Part shown: piece by piece, positions 1 to 9,770 of the stretch
Numbering within the stretch: position 1 is the first letter of the stretch
Layout of the letters: every line of letters begins with the position of its first letter
The notes under the pieces: generated by a model
Seen by the model: only the letters and a program-made list of their open reading frames with translations
Database searches by the model: none
What the model was told of the DNA's origin: nothing
Program-made: the position numbers and the translations under genes
NCBI GenBank assembly: GCA_963751395.1
Contig: CAVVUC010000001.1
Coordinates: forward strand, 1,674,001 to 1,738,000
Length of the DNA stretch: 64,000 nt
Source: CAVVUC01 sp963751395
GTDB taxonomy: Bacteria > Verrucomicrobiota > Verrucomicrobiia > Chthoniobacterales > Chthoniobacteraceae
Reading direction: 5' to 3'

Positions 1-101
1 ACGAACACAGGACGTCCGTTTGCCTCGAATGTGCAGGCGCGAAAGACAAGATCGAATCCACTGGCATGAGTCTCCAGCGGATCCTGATCCGCAGCCAGGA
101 T

Positions 102-1076
102 TCAAGCAACCCGTTGGGTTGCGGGCGCGCCGTTGTTTTTGGCTATGTTCTTGGTCAATGCCACGAACACATCCTCCAGCGACGGGCCGATCTCGATGAT
201 CTCGGCGTGCGCGATTCCGACGCCCAGCAGCCGCTCGCGAATCACGCGCTCGGGCACCGTTTCATCGACGAGCAGGTGCATCGACTGGCCGAACACCGTC
301 GCGCTTTTCACGCCCGCCAACTGCCGCATCGCTTGCAATCCAACCGTGACGTGATCGCAGTTCACGTCGAGCCGCTTTGTGCCGGCGGGGCTGACCTCGG
401 GGAGTTGCTTGAGGTCGTCCGGCTGCCCGCACACGACGAGCTTGGACATGTAGATGTAGCCGACATGGGAGCAGCGCTCGGCCTCGTCCATGTAGTGGGT
501 TGTGACGAAGAGCGTCATGCCGTGGCTGGAAAATTCGAAGAGCAAATCCCACAACTCGCGGCGCGCAACCGGGTCGATGCCCGCCGTCGGTTCGTCGAGA
601 AAGAGGACCGTCGGTTTGTGAAGCAGCGCGCAAGCCATCGCGAGGCGCTGCCGCCAACCGCCGGAGAGCAGGGACGCCCGCCGGGTCAGATACGGTTCGA
701 GGTGCGTGATTGCGATCAGTTCATCCCGCCGCTGGTTCAGCGTCGCGTTGCGCATTCCGTAAAGTTTACCGTAGAAATTCAAATTCTCCGTCACGGTGAG
801 TTCGTCGTAGAGCGAGAACTTCTGCGACATGTAACCGATCATGCCTTTGATTTGATCGGTATCGTCCGCCACGTCGAACCCGTCGATCTTCGCGACGCCT
901 TCGGTCGGTTCGAGAATGCCGCACAGCATCCGGATCACGGTGGACTTGCCGGAACCGTTCGGGCCGAGGAACCCGAAGATCGAGCCTTTCGAGATCGAGA
1001 AGCTCACGTCATCCACGGCCGTGAACGCGCCAAAGCGCTTCGTCAGCCCGTTGCACTCGATCATCGTTTCCTTCAT
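102..1076 (-). CDS. ABC exporter ATP-binding protein
   Basis: ATPase of an ABC-2 type (YbhF/CcmA-like) drug or lipid exporter. I start it at the ATG at 1076 (MKETMIEC), because the upstream open frame has no homology-like content. Walker A is GPNGSGKSTV, the signature is LLSGGWRQR and Walker B is LFLDEPTAGIDP, followed by a switch His (TTHYMDEAE). The ATG overlaps the stop of the HlyD-type adaptor gene (ATGA at 1076-1073), so the two are translationally coupled. An ABC-2 permease gene would be expected next, off the left edge. The 101 bases left of the stop show no clear start. Confidence 0.93.
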   Translation of the reverse strand: MKETMIECNGLTKRFGAFTAVDDVSFSISKGSIFGFLGPNGSGKSTVIRMLCGILEPTEGVAKIDGFDVADDTDQIKGMIGYMSQKFSLYDELTVTENLNFYGKLYGMRNATLNQRRDELIAITHLEPYLTRRASLLSGGWRQRLAMACALLHKPTVLFLDEPTAGIDPVARRELWDLLFEFSSHGMTLFVTTHYMDEAERCSHVGYIYMSKLVVCGQPDDLKQLPEVSPAGTKRLDVNCDHVTVGLQAMRQLAGVKSATVFGQSMHLLVDETVPERVIRERLLGVGIAHAEIIEIGPSLEDVFVALTKNIAKNNGAPATQRVA

Positions 1077-2005
1077 CTCGGGCGTGGCGGCACGTTGGGA
1101 AAAAAGACGTCGGCGGACATGCCGGCGCGGAGTTGTCCCTCGCTGTCTGGCAGCCGGATCTTGACACCGAACACCTGCCGGATGCGGTCGTCCACGGTCT
1201 GGACGTTGCGCGGCGTAAACTCGGCCTTGCGATTGATCTGCTCGACCACACCTTTGAAACTTTTGTCGCGCCAGGAATCGACTCGCACCTCGACCCCGTC
1301 GCCGAGCTTGATGAAACCAAGCCATGTCTCCGGCACATAAACGCGCACCCACAAGTGCTGCGGCAGAAGGAGCGTGGCGACTTCGCGGTTGGGCGGCAGC
1401 ACGTCGCCGACTTTCACGCTGAGAACTTCCAGGACGGAATCGGACGGCGCGACGATTTGCATCTCGCGAAGCTGCGCGTCGATCTCGGCGAGTTGCGCAC
1501 GCGCCTGCTCGATACGCTCAACACGCGTGCCCTCCTTCAACAGCGCGTATCGGTTGGCCGCAGCTTCCGCGCTTTTTTCCAACGCGCTTGCGGTGCTTGT
1601 GGCCCGCTCGGCTTCCGAGGGAGAGATGGTTTTTTGTTTCAACAACTCCTTTGCCCGCGTCGCGTCCGATCGGGCGAATCCAAGCTGCGCCTGAAGCGAT
1701 TCCCAATCGCGCCTTGCCGCCTCGATTTCCTCCGGGCGCGGGCCGTGCTCCATCTCCAGCAACTGCGCCGCCATGAACTGACGGCGCGCTCTGAGTTCCG
1801 ACGCTTCGAGATCGACGAGCACATCCCCCTTCTTGAGCGCGTCTCCCTCCTGCGCGTGGATTTTTTCGACTCGACCGCCGTAGCGCGAAGCGACGTGGAC
1901 TTCGTCGGTCTCGATCGTGCCCGAGATCGTCTGCGGGTCGGGACGACATCCGGCCAGGAGCGTCAACGCAGCGATACCGGCAAAAGCAATGCTCTTAAAA
2001 GGCAT
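1073..2005 (-). CDS. HlyD/YbhG-family periplasmic adaptor lipoprotein
   Basis: Membrane-fusion protein that would link an inner-membrane ABC exporter to an outer-membrane channel. The start at 2005 (MPFKSIAFAG) gives a short signal peptide ending in a lipobox (LLAGC). A biotinyl-lipoyl half (SRYGGRVEKIHAQEGD) follows, then a long alpha-helical hairpin (about residues 70-190) and a beta-barrel with the second lipoyl half. At 310 residues it is normal for the YbhG group. It is coupled to the downstream ATPase through ATGA. Substrate cannot be inferred. Confidence 0.92.
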   Translation of the reverse strand: MPFKSIAFAGIAALTLLAGCRPDPQTISGTIETDEVHVASRYGGRVEKIHAQEGDALKKGDVLVDLEASELRARRQFMAAQLLEMEHGPRPEEIEAARRDWESLQAQLGFARSDATRAKELLKQKTISPSEAERATSTASALEKSAEAAANRYALLKEGTRVERIEQARAQLAEIDAQLREMQIVAPSDSVLEVLSVKVGDVLPPNREVATLLLPQHLWVRVYVPETWLGFIKLGDGVEVRVDSWRDKSFKGVVEQINRKAEFTPRNVQTVDDRIRQVFGVKIRLPDSEGQLRAGMSADVFFPNVPPRPR

Positions 2006-2394
2006 GCGCTTTTTACTAGCGGCAATCGCATGAAAAGCCACGCGAAAGAATCGTCGCCGCAGCCCCGGATGCCGGACCTTTCGCGCGCCGCGCTTTGGAC
2101 TGCGGCGGCTTGACGCCGCTTTGCGGGGGAGCGGACTTGTCCGCGCGGCGGGAGCGCACATCGCACACCCGCAGACCCCCCGTCCACGGAGACAAGTCTC
2201 CACCAACCCCAAAGCGCGGACAAGTCCGCGCACTCCAAAGCGCTTCGCGCGAAACACGCCGGGGCGCTGCGTTTCGAGGCGCGCTCCCGGTGTTCATTGC
2301 CGCCGCCGGCAAAACCGCCATTTGTGAACGCCTCGGCATGACCGGCTTTGAATATCACAAGAATGCGCCAGCCGGCATGGCCGCGCCTCGATCC
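2006..2394. other. Intergenic region with palindromic repeat
   Basis: 389 bases between the adaptor gene and the histidine kinase gene, both on the minus strand. Apart from the repeat element at 2090-2243 I see no convincing gene. The open frames that cross it are by-products of the GC-rich palindromes. The promoter of the exporter operon should lie in 2006-2089. Confidence 0.6.
2090..2243. repeat. MITE-like palindromic element
   Basis: About 154 bp bounded by inverted termini GCGCTTTGGA (2090-2099) and TCCAAAGCGC (2234-2243). The imperfect inverted match extends outward (tcgcgcg.../...cgcgcga). Inside are the hairpin GCGGCG-N6-CGCCGC and three palindromes: GCGGACTTGTCCGCG, GGAGACAAGTCTCC and GCGCGGACAAGTCCGCGC. 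It encodes no protein and would fold into a multi-armed structure. It resembles non-autonomous intergenic repeats, but only one copy is seen here. Confidence 0.6.
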
Positions 2395-3657
2395 TCAGCT
2401 CTGCGGAACCTGAAGAATGATCGTGACGCAGGCACCGCCCTCTTTGCGGTTGGCTATTTTGATCGAGCCATGATGCAGCTCGAGGATTTTGCGGCAAACG
2501 GTCAGCCCCAGCCCGGTGCCTTTGTCGGTTTCCTTCGTCGTGAAGAACGGATCAAAAACCTTTTCGACAGCTTCGGTGGGCACGCCGGGCCCGGTGTCTT
2601 CGATCTTGATGGACACCGCGAGGTTTGCGGCGCGGGTGCGGATGCCGGATCGGCCGCCCGATTCGCGTTCCATGTCGGCAAGCGCCACTTCTTTGACCTG
2701 GGTGGTGAGGATCAGCTCGCCGCCGGTTGCGCTCATCGCCTCCATCGCGTTGTGGATCACTCCATCCAGAACGGATTCGATCTTCTTGCGGTCGAGTTTG
2801 AGGACGGGCAGCTTGTCCGCCAGTTGTTTGGTGAGGTTGATTTTCTTTGCCGACAACTCTGCTGCCCGCGCCGACAGCACGCGTTCGACAAGATCGTTGA
2901 TGGAGCATTTCTTCAAAATAAGAGCCGATTCCTGCGAGCTGTCCATCAACGCACAGATCACCGCATCGGCACGGCCGACCGCCTCGCGAATCTCGCCGAT
3001 CACGGTATTCAGAAGCGGATCTTCGGCGAAGCGGGGATCGCCGCCGAGAAATTCGATTCCGGTGTTGATGGTGTTCAGCGGATTGCGGACCTCGTGGGCC
3101 AGGCCCGCGATGAGGCGTGCTTCGGTCTGCATTTTCTCCGCCTCGATCAACTGGCCTTGGGCGGCCTTTAGTTGCTCGTGGGTCTTCTTTAATTCGGCGA
3201 GCGTTTTCTCCAGTTCGATGTTGGACCTGGCGAGGTTGTCCTCCATCTCCTTGAGCGAGGTGATGTCCTTGGAAATGCCGCACGTGCCGATGATCTCGCC
3301 CCTGGCATCTCTCAGCGGCATCTTGGTCGTCAGCGCCCATCGCATCTCTCCGGTGGGCATCGTTTCCTTTTCGATCTTGCCCACGACTGGCTGACCGCTG
3401 GCCATGATCTGTTGCTCGTCGTCAAACGCCGGTTGCGCGTGCTCCGGCGTGAAAAAGTCGAAGTCGGTCTTGCCGATGGATTCCGCGGGAGATGCCATGC
3501 CGAAGAACTCGGCCATCGCGCGGCTGATGCGGACGAACCGGCTCTGCTTGTCCTTGAAGTAGATTCGATCCGGAATCTGATTGAGCAGGAAATCGAACAG
3601 ATCGCGCGTATCGAGCGTGCTTGCGTTTGACTCGGGTTTTTCGGTGTCCTTTTTCAT
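2395..3657 (-). CDS. PAS-domain sensor histidine kinase (NtrB-like)
   Basis: Soluble two-component sensor kinase, 420 residues. A PAS domain (about 20-135, with IPDRIYFKDKQSRF near its start) is followed by a coiled coil (135-180), the HisKA H-box AHEVRNPLN with phospho-acceptor His188, and a HATPase_c domain: N-box IHNAMEAM, G1 EDTGPGVP, F/G2 FFTTKETDKGTGLGL. No transmembrane segment is seen, so the signal is probably cytoplasmic (redox, ligand or partner protein). No response regulator lies beside it, so it is an orphan in this window. The start at 3657 gives MKKDTEKPES. Confidence 0.93.
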   Translation of the reverse strand: MKKDTEKPESNASTLDTRDLFDFLLNQIPDRIYFKDKQSRFVRISRAMAEFFGMASPAESIGKTDFDFFTPEHAQPAFDDEQQIMASGQPVVGKIEKETMPTGEMRWALTTKMPLRDARGEIIGTCGISKDITSLKEMEDNLARSNIELEKTLAELKKTHEQLKAAQGQLIEAEKMQTEARLIAGLAHEVRNPLNTINTGIEFLGGDPRFAEDPLLNTVIGEIREAVGRADAVICALMDSSQESALILKKCSINDLVERVLSARAAELSAKKINLTKQLADKLPVLKLDRKKIESVLDGVIHNAMEAMSATGGELILTTQVKEVALADMERESGGRSGIRTRAANLAVSIKIEDTGPGVPTEAVEKVFDPFFTTKETDKGTGLGLTVCRKILELHHGSIKIANRKEGGACVTIILQVPQS

Positions 3658-4023
3658 GTCAGGTGGACGTAATCGGATGGGGACTGCGCTGGTGAGGGCA
3701 TGAGATCAACGAGTGATGGAGGCCAGGTTTGCGCGACGCGCGGAAACCCCTCTTTCATGGAAGAGGTCCTGGTCATTTTGCTTGTTCGGGTGGATGACAC
3801 AACGGTGTGAAAATCTGCGAGGGGCATTCATCTGTCAACGCACATATCACCCGGCGCAATGTGATTTCACCGGGCCATTCCTGGTTCTGCGCGTGGCGGC
3901 GCATCTTCCAGGGCCGATTTTCTCGCATGGCCCCGAAATGTTAGTTGGTTTTCCGAGCCTGGGGCGCTTACTATTTCGCCTGCTCCCGGCAGGACTGGGG
4001 AGTTTCCACCCGCACAAAAAATC
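3658..4023. promoter_or_regulatory. Divergent intergenic region
   Basis: 366 bases between the minus-strand kinase gene and the plus-strand XylR-like gene, so it should carry both promoters. Short open frames on both strands look spurious. I could not pick a single promoter with confidence. Confidence 0.4.
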
Positions 4024-5190
4024 ATGGCTCCCCGCAAACGTATTGCCCCCGGCGAGGTTCCGTCCGTCGCCATCATCGTCGATACGCAGATCTCCTGGGC
4101 CAGGCGTGTTATTTCCGGCATTCTGAATTATGCGCGGGAGCACGGCCCCTGGCACATCCACATCGAGCCGACGGCGGGCGTCAATGCGGTGTCGCTCCCT
4201 GCCGGATGGCATGGCGATGCGATCATCGCGAGAATCTCAACCCGCGCGATGGCCGACAAGCTCTCCGCCCTCGGCGTGCCCGTGGTGAACGTCTCCGCGA
4301 TTCGCATCGAGGGAGTCGATTTTCCGCGCGTCAAGACACTGCCGGAATCCGAGGGGCGGCTGGCAAGCGAGTTCTTCTTGTCGCGCGGCTTCCGGCGTTT
4401 TGCCTATGTGGGCGATCACCGGCTCTGGCACGTGAATATGCACCTGGAGGCATTCCAAAAAGCCCTTGGCGAACACGGCCAGACCTGCGAGCTGCATCTT
4501 CCTCCCGGTTACGACGTGCAATCGGCCTCTTTCTGCGAATGGCTGCGCTCCCTTCCCAAGCCCATCGCCATTTTCACCTGGGGGCCGAGCATCGGCAGGC
4601 GCGTCATCGACGCCTGTCTGCACGCGGGGATTTCCGTGCCTCACGATGTGGCCGTGCTTGGTTCCGACTACGATGACCTGCTCAGCGAGGCTTCGTATCC
4701 GCCACAGTCCGGGATGCGGCTTGCTTCCGAGCAGATCGGCATGACGGCGGCGGCCATTGCCGACGAGATGATGCACGGCAGGCCCCTTAAACAGCAGGAG
4801 TGGTGCATCGACGCACAGGGCGTGGTCGAAAAAGCCTCCACCAACACCCTTGCCGTTCCCGATCCGAGGATTGCTGCCGCGATGCGTTTCATCCTCGAGC
4901 ATGCGAACAGTCCCATCGGCGTCGAGGACATCCTGCGGGCCAATCCCATGGCAAGGCGCACGCTCGAGCGAAAATTCCGGCATTTCTTCGGCAGCTCCGT
5001 GGTCGATCAAATACGGCGCATCCGTTTGAACCGGGCACGCCTGCTCCTGGCCAGCTCCGACGACCCCGTGTCTGTGATCGCGGAGAAATGCGGCTTCGGC
5101 ACTTACAATTACATGGGAAAAGTCTTCCGCGAGAGCACCGGCACCACACCGCGCGAGTACCGGGATTCCTGCCGGGCCAAGAGGCTCTGA
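4024..5190 (+). CDS. XylR-type regulator: LacI-like sensor fused to AraC HTH
   Basis: 388-residue transcription factor. Residues about 12-265 form a periplasmic-binding-protein-like sugar-sensing domain (VDTQISWARRVISGILNYA near the start; LGSDYDDL and YPPQSGMRLASEQIG later). Residues about 280-388 are an AraC double helix-turn-helix (ARRTLERKFRHFFG, IRRIRLNRARLLL, SVIAEKCGFG, RESTGTTPREYR). This architecture is common in Verrucomicrobiota and Planctomycetota, where such proteins usually control sugar or polysaccharide genes. No sugar genes are adjacent. The autotransporter-like gene downstream is a possible target by position only. Confidence 0.93.
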   Translation: MAPRKRIAPGEVPSVAIIVDTQISWARRVISGILNYAREHGPWHIHIEPTAGVNAVSLPAGWHGDAIIARISTRAMADKLSALGVPVVNVSAIRIEGVDFPRVKTLPESEGRLASEFFLSRGFRRFAYVGDHRLWHVNMHLEAFQKALGEHGQTCELHLPPGYDVQSASFCEWLRSLPKPIAIFTWGPSIGRRVIDACLHAGISVPHDVAVLGSDYDDLLSEASYPPQSGMRLASEQIGMTAAAIADEMMHGRPLKQQEWCIDAQGVVEKASTNTLAVPDPRIAAAMRFILEHANSPIGVEDILRANPMARRTLERKFRHFFGSSVVDQIRRIRLNRARLLLASSDDPVSVIAEKCGFGTYNYMGKVFRESTGTTPREYRDSCRAKRL

Positions 5191-5583
5191 TACGATTTTC
5201 ACAGTCTGATTCCTTGAATGGCATTGGAGCCGTCGAACGGAGACATGCCAGGGAGCGGCGTGCTTCCAGCCGCCGAACCTGATCAACGCGCCATTCTTGT
5301 CCGTGCCCGCGGCAGGAGAATGTCAGCGCTTCGCGGCAGGATGAATGGGCGGCTGAAAGCACGCCCCTCCTTGGCGCGTCTCGCGATGACCTTCCGCAAC
5401 TTCACGCAATCAGGCTGTGTATCTCGTCGTGTAACCCTCCATCCTGCGGGCGATCGGCTGGCGCGATAGTGTACTTTCAATACGCAAACTGACCTATCGC
5501 GCCACGTCGGCTTGTGCGAATCTCACCCAACTCGCAACTGCCAGCGACCCGCTCAAATCCAACCCAGTCCAAACAAAGCACCC
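5191..5583. promoter_or_regulatory. Upstream region of the surface-protein gene
   Basis: 393 bases after the XylR-like gene. It should hold the promoter of the autotransporter-repeat gene. The stretch 5470-5583 is less GC-rich than its surroundings and reads through without start codons in a useful frame. No repeat, RNA gene or conserved element was recognised. Confidence 0.4.
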
Positions 5584-8500
5584 ATGAAAACAACAACCCG
5601 TCACACACTCCTCGCATCGGCATTTGCCGTCGCATGCCTCGCAATCGCCAGCCCGCTCCACGCGCAGACGTGGGTGGCAGGCGGAACCGACAGTAACATC
5701 TCCACTCCGGCGAACTGGGATGCGGTTCCTGACTTCGTGTCGGGGACATCCGGTGTTGTCTTCGCAACGAGCGGGACCTCGGCAACCGTCGATACAAACG
5801 CCTCTTTGAATTCCATCACCCTCGCGGGAACGTCGGGCTTCACGATCGCTGGCGGCGCGGGCACTCTTTCCGTGAAGGCGTTCACCAGCAGTTCCTCCTC
5901 CAACGGGGTGATCACCACCGGCACCGTCGGCAGTGCGCTGAACGTGACCATTAGCTCACCGCTTGTCGTCGATACGACATCGGGGACTATTCTGAATGTT
6001 ATAAGCAACAACTCACCGGGGGCGGGATATGGACTGAATTTCACCGGTGGATTGAGTTCATCCGGCACCAACTACTCGATTCGCTTGGGCGGCACAGGCA
6101 CCACGATTTTTTCCGGACCGATCACGAGCCTTCTTTCCATTCAGCAAAGTGCTGCGAGCAGTTTGAGTGGCACGGTGATTTTCGATACTCCGCTTGCACT
6201 GGCGGGAGCAACATCCTCGGTGGCCATCGCGACTACCAGTAATGGCACGGTTGGAAGCACGGCCGTGATTCAGATGGGTACCTCCACCAGCCAGAACCAG
6301 TCATGGGTCACCACGCAGGTCCGCCAGGCGACGGTTGTCATCAAGTCCAACGCGGTAACCACCGGCACTGTGGGAATCGCCGATGCGGGCTCCACCGGTG
6401 GCACTCTTGCCGTGGATGGGAACCTTTCCGCTGTTGGCCTTGTGCTGGGCAGCGGAACGATCACTGGCACTTTGAAAATCTCGGGCAGTGCTGGCTTCAG
6501 CGGAGCCGTCACGACGGGGACGACTTTTGGCAGCAAGATCGTCGGCAACGCTGCGACCAACGGCATCCTGCTTCTTTCCAGCGGCACCATCGGTTCGGCC
6601 GTGGCGATCGGCGGAGCGAACCCCAACGAAAACAACCTCACGCTCATCAAGAGCGGCAGCACGGGCACACTAACGCTGAACGGCACCCACACCTACACCG
6701 GCGGAACGCAAATCAATGGCGGTGTTCTCTCAATCAGTTCCACCTCGGCCCTTCCGGGTGCGACGACCAATGGCGGTTTTTCCGTGGCAAGCGGTGCGAT
6801 GCTGGCCGTGACCAATGCCGTGATTGATGCGGACGTTTCGGCTGTTCGAGCGACTGGCACGAGCAACTTCGCCGTCGGCTCGGCGCTCGGTTACGACACC
6901 TCGGCTGGAAACCGGTCCTTGGGCACCGCCTTGAGCACGTCGGTCGGCCTCGGAAAGGCGGGAACAAACACACTCACGCTTACAGGAACCAATGTGACTG
7001 GAGCAGTCATACTGGTCAGCGGGACAATTGCGGGTTCCGCTGCTTCTGACTCTTTGACCGGCAGTTCTTACGACCTGCGGGCCGGCACCGTCAGCATCAG
7101 CCTGGGCGGAACCAGTTCGGCCCTCACCAAGAGCGGCACCTCGACATCGACCGTCACGCTCTCCGGCAGCAACAGCTTCGGCGGGGGCGTGAGCGTGAAC
7201 GGCGGCACGTTGGCGGTTTCAAATTCCAATGCCCTTGGCAACACCTCCGGAATCATTGTTGCCAGCGCAGCAAGTCTCGGCCTCACAGGGACGACAACGA
7301 TTGGCGCGGGGAAAAACGTCACCATCGCTGGCAATGGTGTAGGTAACAACGGTGCCTTGCAGGCCTCGGGAGCCGGCGGGGGAACTTGGGAAGGCCAGGT
7401 AACTCTCGTCGTGGGTGGCGCCCGAATCGGTGCGACCGCCGGGCGGACCCTGACTGTGACCGGAAGCATCGTCGGCAGTGGATCGAACGAGAACTTGAGC
7501 ATCAATGGTGAGTCCGGCACGGGCATCGTGGTGTTGAATCCATCGGGTTCCAACACCTACACCGGCTCCACGGGCATCGTCCGCGGCATCTTGAGGCTCG
7601 GTAAAACGGATGCGCTGCCCACCGGCACGGTTCTGGACGTGGACGCCACCGGCGGCCTTTCCGAAGCGGCGACCTTCGACATGGCCGGGTTCAACCAGAC
7701 CGTGGCGGCGCTCCAGGACACCGCCTCGACTAGCATTAACGGCAAGGTGACCAACAGCGGCAGCAACACGCTTTCGATTCTGACAGTGAACCAAGCCACA
7801 GACACCGACTTTGCCGGCATCATCGAAAACGGCGCCGCCACGACCGGCACGATTGCACTGGTGAAATCGGGCTCCGGCACGCTTCTGCTTAGAGGCTCGA
7901 ATAGCTACACTGGCGGCACCACGGTCAATACAGGCGGCGTGACTTTCGCGAACATCAATGCCAAGTCTTCCTCGGGAACCCATGCATTTGGCGCGGGCAC
8001 CACACTTGGTCTCGGTGTCTCCGGATCGGCTGGATACTTCATCTCGGCCGACATCGACAGCGCATTCGCTTCTACCGGAACCATGGGTGGAAACCTGAGC
8101 AACGTGACCGTTACCGCCACGACCAACGTGGGGATCGACACCGGCGCAGGGGATTTCGTTTACGCGTCGTCTGTGCCGAATGTCGCCAAGGGACTGGTGA
8201 AGTCGGGTGCGAATATGCTGACCCTGTCCGGCAGCAACAGCTACACTGGCGGCACGACCATCAAGAGCGGCACTCTTCAAGTCGGCAACGTCTCGGCGCT
8301 CGGCTCCAGTAGCGGTGCGGTTGCAGTCAACGGGGGCACACTGGATTTGAACGGAAACAGCATCACGGTCGGCGCATTGAGCGGAAGCAGCGCAGGCTTG
8401 ATCAGCAGCTCTCTCGCTGGCTCGATTGTCCTGACATCCAGCAGTGCAACCTCCGGCACCTATGCGGGGACGATCGCGAACGGCTCGGGCACCGTCGGCC

Positions 8501-9594
8501 TCACGAAAAGCGGCAATGGCACGCTGACGCTCTCAGGAACCAGCAACACGTTCTCCGGCAGCATCACGGTAAACGGCGGAATCCTCTCCGGCACCACCGG
8601 CAGCTTCGGTACCGCATTGACCGGAACGAACCCGATCAACCTAAACGGAGGCACCCTCCGCTACACAGGGGCAGCCAGCATCACCAGTGACACGATGGCG
8701 ATCGTGGTAGGCGGCGGCGATGCGACGATTGCTGTGACCGCTGCGACCACGACGACGTTGCGTGCGGGCGGGCCGCTCACGGGCAGCGGCAACTTGAACA
8801 TCGCGGGGCCCGGTGTCGTGGCATTCGGCCAGAACATTGCCACCACCCTTGGCAACACCTACAGCGGCACGCTCACCGTGAAGAGCGGCGGCCAGTTCGA
8901 CATTCGCAACCCTGACTCCATGGGTGCGACGGGAGCCAGCGCCAGGACGATCATTGAGTCCGGCGGCACGTTGATGATTAACCCGTTCAGCCAGCCGCTC
9001 GGTGTGACCTTCGACGCGGAAACCTTGGAATTCCAAGGGGCATCAAGCTTGCTCAATCGGAATCAACTCACGGGCACCAACTCCGCGACCGTCACCAACA
9101 CTCTCACCGGGCCGATCTCCACCTCTGGCACGCTCACCATTTCGTCCACTGTCTCATCCGGCAGCAGCGCCGCCATTCTGGCCATCAACGCTCCCATTGG
9201 CGGACCGGGCGCTCTGACCTTCGGCGGAGTCGGCCAGCCCGGCACCTATGAACTCAACGGCACCAACAGCTACAGCGGCAAGACGACGGTGAACACCGGC
9301 ACGGTGAAGTTCGGCGTGAGCGAGACACTTACCGGCGGATTGGAGATCGCGACCAGCGGCACCGCAGTCCTGACCGCGCACACAGGGACCGTGAAGGTTC
9401 TCGACATCACGGGACTGACCATTTCCGGAACGACGGCATTTACCGGAGGCGGAGGCAAGGCGGCGGACATCGCCGGATATGGAAGCGAACTCGCCTCGCC
9501 GGCCCCTGTGCCCGAGCCGGGGACGATTGGACTGCTTGTTGTTGGTGCGATCGGCGGAGCGCTTCTGCGCCGCCGCTGTAGCCGGCCGCTGTAG
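5584..9594 (+). CDS. Autotransporter-associated strand repeat protein with PEP-CTERM tail
   Basis: Predicted 1336-residue secreted or surface protein. The start at 5584 (MKTTTRHTLL) gives a clean signal peptide ending ...ASPLHAQ. The body is Gly/Thr/Ser-rich with many copies of the passenger-associated repeat, of the type LTLSGSNSYTGGTT followed by VNGGTLAV, which predicts a long right-handed beta-helix. The C-terminus has the PEP-CTERM sorting signal (PVPEPGTIGLL, a hydrophobic helix, then RRR), recognised by an exosortase and anchoring or releasing the protein at the outer envelope. No C-terminal autotransporter barrel is present. The last codons (CSRPL-stop) come from a TGTAGCCGGCC repeat that has replaced the native end. 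Confidence 0.9.
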   Translation: MKTTTRHTLLASAFAVACLAIASPLHAQTWVAGGTDSNISTPANWDAVPDFVSGTSGVVFATSGTSATVDTNASLNSITLAGTSGFTIAGGAGTLSVKAFTSSSSSNGVITTGTVGSALNVTISSPLVVDTTSGTILNVISNNSPGAGYGLNFTGGLSSSGTNYSIRLGGTGTTIFSGPITSLLSIQQSAASSLSGTVIFDTPLALAGATSSVAIATTSNGTVGSTAVIQMGTSTSQNQSWVTTQVRQATVVIKSNAVTTGTVGIADAGSTGGTLAVDGNLSAVGLVLGSGTITGTLKISGSAGFSGAVTTGTTFGSKIVGNAATNGILLLSSGTIGSAVAIGGANPNENNLTLIKSGSTGTLTLNGTHTYTGGTQINGGVLSISSTSALPGATTNGGFSVASGAMLAVTNAVIDADVSAVRATGTSNFAVGSALGYDTSAGNRSLGTALSTSVGLGKAGTNTLTLTGTNVTGAVILVSGTIAGSAASDSLTGSSYDLRAGTVSISLGGTSSALTKSGTSTSTVTLSGSNSFGGGVSVNGGTLAVSNSNALGNTSGIIVASAASLGLTGTTTIGAGKNVTIAGNGVGNNGALQASGAGGGTWEGQVTLVVGGARIGATAGRTLTVTGSIVGSGSNENLSINGESGTGIVVLNPSGSNTYTGSTGIVRGILRLGKTDALPTGTVLDVDATGGLSEAATFDMAGFNQTVAALQDTASTSINGKVTNSGSNTLSILTVNQATDTDFAGIIENGAATTGTIALVKSGSGTLLLRGSNSYTGGTTVNTGGVTFANINAKSSSGTHAFGAGTTLGLGVSGSAGYFISADIDSAFASTGTMGGNLSNVTVTATTNVGIDTGAGDFVYASSVPNVAKGLVKSGANMLTLSGSNSYTGGTTIKSGTLQVGNVSALGSSSGAVAVNGGTLDLNGNSITVGALSGSSAGLISSSLAGSIVLTSSSATSGTYAGTIANGSGTVGLTKSGNGTLTLSGTSNTFSGSITVNGGILSGTTGSFGTALTGTNPINLNGGTLRYTGAASITSDTMAIVVGGGDATIAVTAATTTTLRAGGPLTGSGNLNIAGPGVVAFGQNIATTLGNTYSGTLTVKSGGQFDIRNPDSMGATGASARTIIESGGTLMINPFSQPLGVTFDAETLEFQGASSLLNRNQLTGTNSATVTNTLTGPISTSGTLTISSTVSSGSSAAILAINAPIGGPGALTFGGVGQPGTYELNGTNSYSGKTTVNTGTVKFGVSETLTGGLEIATSGTAVLTAHTGTVKVLDITGLTISGTTAFTGGGGKAADIAGYGSELASPAPVPEPGTIGLLVVGAIGGALLRRRCSRPL

Positions 9595-9650
9595 CCGGCC
9601 ACGTTGAGGCCGGCCGGGTTCAGCGTCGGGCCGGCCGGGTTCAGCAACGG
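9578..9650. repeat. Repeat family A array at the end of the surface-protein gene
   Basis: Tandem copies of the short repeat TGTAGCCGGCC / CACGTTGAGGCCGG / CCGGGTTCAGC. The first copies supply the last codons and the TAG stop of the preceding gene. The same family (TGTAGCCGGGGACG...CCCCGGCGG) recurs many times to 40 kb. Confidence 0.75.
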
Positions 9651-9727
9651 CCTGTTAGAAAATATAACAAAGATTTTTTCCGTGTTGTCGATTGGGGAAT
9701 CGGCTTGTGGGCACGGAAAATACGCAA

Positions 9728-9770
9728 GGTCGCCGCAGCGTTTTTGGGTCGCTGCGGCGACCACTTTTTT
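9728..9770 (+). terminator. Rho-independent terminator
   Basis: A perfect 13-bp inverted repeat (GGTCGCCGCAGCG at 9728-9740 and CGCTGCGGCGACC at 9750-9762, 9-base loop) is followed by ACTTTTTT. It is well placed to end transcription from the surface-protein gene. Confidence 0.85.

Noticed and set aside
1..101. Start of an ABC-2 permease gene after the ATPase
   Set aside because: No frame shows a permease-like N-terminus or a convincing start codon before the window edge.
7219..8280. Long open frame antisense to the autotransporter-repeat gene
   Set aside because: Produced by the repetitive Gly/Thr codons of the real plus-strand gene. It has no domain and no ribosome site.
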